From Methanobacteriota archaeon (GTDB lineage Archaea > Thermoplasmatota > Poseidoniia > Poseidoniales > Poseidoniaceae): 7,557 bases of DNA. This document shows positions 5,640 to 7,557 of this stretch, piece by piece. The DNA is taken from NCBI GenBank assembly GCA_002728035.1, contig PBUZ01000097.1, positions 1 through 7,557 of the forward strand. Direction: 5' to 3'. A program made the translations under genes and the position numbers. Within the stretch, counting starts at the first letter, position 1, and every line of letters starts with the position of its first letter. The notes beneath the pieces were generated by a model. The model did no database searches and was not told where the DNA came from. It saw only the letters and a list, made by a program, of their open reading frames with translations.

Positions 5640-7472
5640 TCAGGGCGTGTAGTTGAGGAACATGAACACACCGAAGATGAACACCAGCATGGGGACCACG
5701 AGAATTTCGAAAATGGAACGGTTGTTGGCCATCACGTCCAGTTCCGTCCCGTAATGAAGCACGGAAGCATCACCGGTGTCGGTCGTGGGCTTCACGGTTA
5801 CCAGAGCATTGGGAAGCACGGGATCGGTTCCCCAAGCCTGTTTGTGGTCTTCCGTTCGTGGCACACAATCCCCGAGGATGTAGATGGGGTCGCCAATGCC
5901 AAAGCCAGAGACTTCCCATTTCCAATCCCCTCGCTGCCATGAATCCAGCATGGGTCCGAGTTCGATCTTCTTCTTTTCTTTCTCCCAAAGTTCAGGGTCG
6001 ATGAGCATCCCTCCTGACCCGTCGTGGACCATGAAGGGGACGCCCCCCGTTTTCGTTTCTTGGTGATTCCATGAACAGTGCGTGTCGCCATCACTATCGG
6101 TGTGGCATTCGTACTTGTACGAACTCCAACTCCACTGCACCAATCCCTCGTGATTACGACCTCCCACCCGCATCTCTGGTGTACCCGCAACAGAAGGACG
6201 AACCTGGCCCACGATCTCGACTTGACCCACCGCAGCGCTCCGAATGGGCGATGTCGGCAAGTCGTTGATCAAGCGAACGAGTTTGAATTGCTTCCACGCA
6301 ATCACGAACCAAACGAGGTTCACAACGGTCACGAAGACCGTCAGTCCCCAACCGACCAAAGTATGGAAATCCGAACCGTCACGGGCTCGTAAATCGGCTG
6401 ACAACCAAATGAACGAGGTCGAGAAAATCACCGCTCCGATGCTGTAAAGCGTGACGGTGGCTGGTTTTGGGGTGCCGATCTTGGTGGGGTGTTCTGGGAT
6501 CAGTGCACCATCGCCGTCTGGTGCGTAGGGGTTTTCGTACGCCGCGGGCAACGGAGGTGAGCCAAAGAGCCAGTCATCGGACGCTTTGCGAACAGGATGT
6601 TTTGCGGCACCAAGCACCTCGAAATTCGGACCAAGATGTTGAAACATACGCCCTTCGTTGCCAAGCACCCCAACACCAGAAGACACGTCTTTGCTGTTCG
6701 CATCGTTTTGTTTTCGAAGACGAGCGATGTCGTATTTCAGTGACGGCGTGGTGCTGAACATGAAGATCATTCCCGCAATTCCAGTCGCCAAGAGTGCCCA
6801 TCGGCCGCGATCTTCTCGTTGCGTCACCTCTTGGGGCATCGAGTCGGATGCGAAACTTTGGACCTCACCCACCGAGAGCAATTGATAGCGCAGAGGTTCT
6901 TCTTCAACCAAAACAAAGGCATTGAACAGATGGTTTTCTCCGCTACCAAGGCCATGACCCTCAATGGTCCTTGACCACTCTGAATTGCAACTTGGCTCGC
7001 GTACCTCTCCTTCGGGATTCAAGGAGCCGTATCGGTCAAAGCCGGCCGAAATTCGCTGCCCATTGGCGTCAGACAACGTGAGCAACATTGGGTCTGCCAT
7101 CCAAAAGTCATAATCCCAATCGCCGTTTCCTTCATCGTCTTCCTCCCAACTGCAATCATCGTAGGCGATGACGCCCTCCTCCAATTCCAACGGAACCACG
7201 ATAAACGCTGCATGAGAAGCATAGTAACTTTGGTCGTACCCTTTCTGGACAGGCTCGAAATCGTAGTCTGCAGGGTACTGGAACAAGGAAGGAAGAACAT
7301 CGGCCTCTTCCACACGGGGGACATCTGGAATGCCAAGGCTGCTGGCGTACATGCCGTAGGAGACCATGAACAACACGGCTGCGATGATGTAACCGATGAT
7401 GTGGCGAGTTGTGGGTCTTGGAAATTGGAAAAAGCCGTGGTCAAGGCCCTGTACCTCCACGACGCTCTGCAT
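5640..7472 (-). CDS. Five-helix membrane protein with GIDE/BAM-like domain (MUL1-type, no RING)
   Basis: Function unknown. It has 610 residues: TM1 24-46, acidic extracytoplasmic domain about 47-223 (C107 and C162 could form a disulfide), TM2 225-240, cytoplasmic linker 242-338, TM3 340-358, TM4 371-393, soluble domain about 400-585, TM5 588-606, then only four residues. Positive residues after TM2 (KYDIARLRK) and TM4 (WKQFKLVR) place the linker and the 400-585 domain inside the cell. That domain looks like the GIDE/BAM domain of mitochondrial MUL1/MAPL-type E3 ligases: LPTSPIRSAAVGQVEIVGQV (405-424), a WSWSSYKYE strand (447-455), PFMVHDGSGGMLIDP (479-493) and GDPIYILG (527-534). There is no RING or other zinc cluster. 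The gene stands alone, convergent with the deaminase and downstream of a tRNA gene on the same strand. The ATG at 7472 is the first in-frame start; a TATA-like element 25 nt upstream suggests a leaderless mRNA. The domain call is by motif recognition and needs a profile search. Confidence 0.72.
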   Translation of the reverse strand: MQSVVEVQGLDHGFFQFPRPTTRHIIGYIIAAVLFMVSYGMYASSLGIPDVPRVEEADVLPSLFQYPADYDFEPVQKGYDQSYYASHAAFIVVPLELEEGVIAYDDCSWEEDDEGNGDWDYDFWMADPMLLTLSDANGQRISAGFDRYGSLNPEGEVREPSCNSEWSRTIEGHGLGSGENHLFNAFVLVEEEPLRYQLLSVGEVQSFASDSMPQEVTQREDRGRWALLATGIAGMIFMFSTTPSLKYDIARLRKQNDANSKDVSSGVGVLGNEGRMFQHLGPNFEVLGAAKHPVRKASDDWLFGSPPLPAAYENPYAPDGDGALIPEHPTKIGTPKPATVTLYSIGAVIFSTSFIWLSADLRARDGSDFHTLVGWGLTVFVTVVNLVWFVIAWKQFKLVRLINDLPTSPIRSAAVGQVEIVGQVRPSVAGTPEMRVGGRNHEGLVQWSWSSYKYECHTDSDGDTHCSWNHQETKTGGVPFMVHDGSGGMLIDPELWEKEKKKIELGPMLDSWQRGDWKWEVSGFGIGDPIYILGDCVPRTEDHKQAWGTDPVLPNALVTVKPTTDTGDASVLHYGTELDVMANNRSIFEILVVPMLVFIFGVFMFLNYTP

Positions 7473-7493
7473 AGTCCGTTGAATGCTCGTGTT

Positions 7494-7500
7494 CTTTTAG
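7494..7500 (-). promoter_or_regulatory. TATA-like element upstream of the GIDE-like gene
   Basis: Read on the minus strand this is CTAAAAG, the most AT-rich stretch in the 67 bp between the tRNA end and the ATG at 7472. Its centre is about 25 nt from that ATG, the distance expected for an archaeal TATA box when transcription starts at or next to the start codon. No Shine-Dalgarno sequence precedes the ATG, which fits a leaderless transcript. The match to a TATA consensus is weak. Confidence 0.3.
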
Positions 7501-7539
7501 AGCGTATCCCTCAGCACAACGAAAGAACGCTTGAATGAG

Positions 7540-7557
7540 TGCCGGGGGCAGGATTCG
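7540..7557 (-). tRNA. 3' end of a tRNA gene (T-loop to discriminator; 5' part outside window)
   Basis: Read on the minus strand from the window edge: CGAAT completes a T-loop (C56, G57, A58, A59, T60), CCTGC is the 3' side of the T-stem starting with the invariant C61, CCCCGGC is the 3' acceptor strand and A is the discriminator (7540). The predicted 5' acceptor strand is GCCGGGG. The bases that follow are CTCA, so CCA is not encoded, as is usual in archaea. The anticodon lies outside the window, so the amino acid cannot be named. Confidence 0.62.

Noticed and set aside
7540..7557. Start of a + strand tRNA (GCCGGGG acceptor)
   Set aside because: On the + strand position 8 would be G instead of the near-invariant T and no D-arm pattern follows, whereas the minus reading fits the T-loop, T-stem and acceptor exactly.

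Overview
The window looks like a piece of an archaeal chromosome, most likely from a marine planktonic euryarchaeon of the Thermoplasmatota (Marine Group II/Poseidoniales type). This assignment is an inference. It rests on an archaeal-type presenilin-like protease, a tRNA 3' end without an encoded CCA, Shine-Dalgarno sites of the GGTGA type, a poly-T terminator and large acidic ectodomains on membrane proteins. No rRNA or phylogenetic marker was available to test it. Gene packing is tight, and no insertion sequence, CRISPR array or phage gene is visible.

Layout from left to right: (1) the C-terminal end of a small DUF2892/YgaP-type membrane protein on the + strand, cut by the window edge; (2) a leftward pair made of a nine-helix presenilin/signal-peptide-peptidase-type intramembrane aspartyl protease (right-hand, first gene) and seryl-tRNA synthetase serS (second gene), with the protease stop codon lying inside the serS ribosome binding site; (3) a 48-bp divergent spacer; (4) a rightward pair made of folC (dihydrofolate/folylpolyglutamate synthase) and a dCMP deaminase-family enzyme, touching or nearly touching; (5) a 45-bp convergent spacer; (6) a leftward five-helix membrane protein carrying a domain like the GIDE/BAM domain of MUL1-type E3 ligases but no RING; (7) the last 18 nt of a leftward tRNA gene at the right edge.

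folC and the deaminase make sense together. Folates supply the one-carbon unit and dCMP deamination supplies dUMP, the two substrates of thymidylate synthesis. SerRS is housekeeping; its coupling to an intramembrane protease is not explained by any pathway I know. The two most unusual genes are the large membrane proteins. The protease has about 375 residues of Asp-rich, sequon-rich extracytoplasmic domain inserted between helices 3 and 4, suggesting a sensor or substrate-recruiting domain built into the protease. The GIDE-like protein has the TM-GIDE-TM core of MUL1 but stops a few residues after the helix where the RING would begin.
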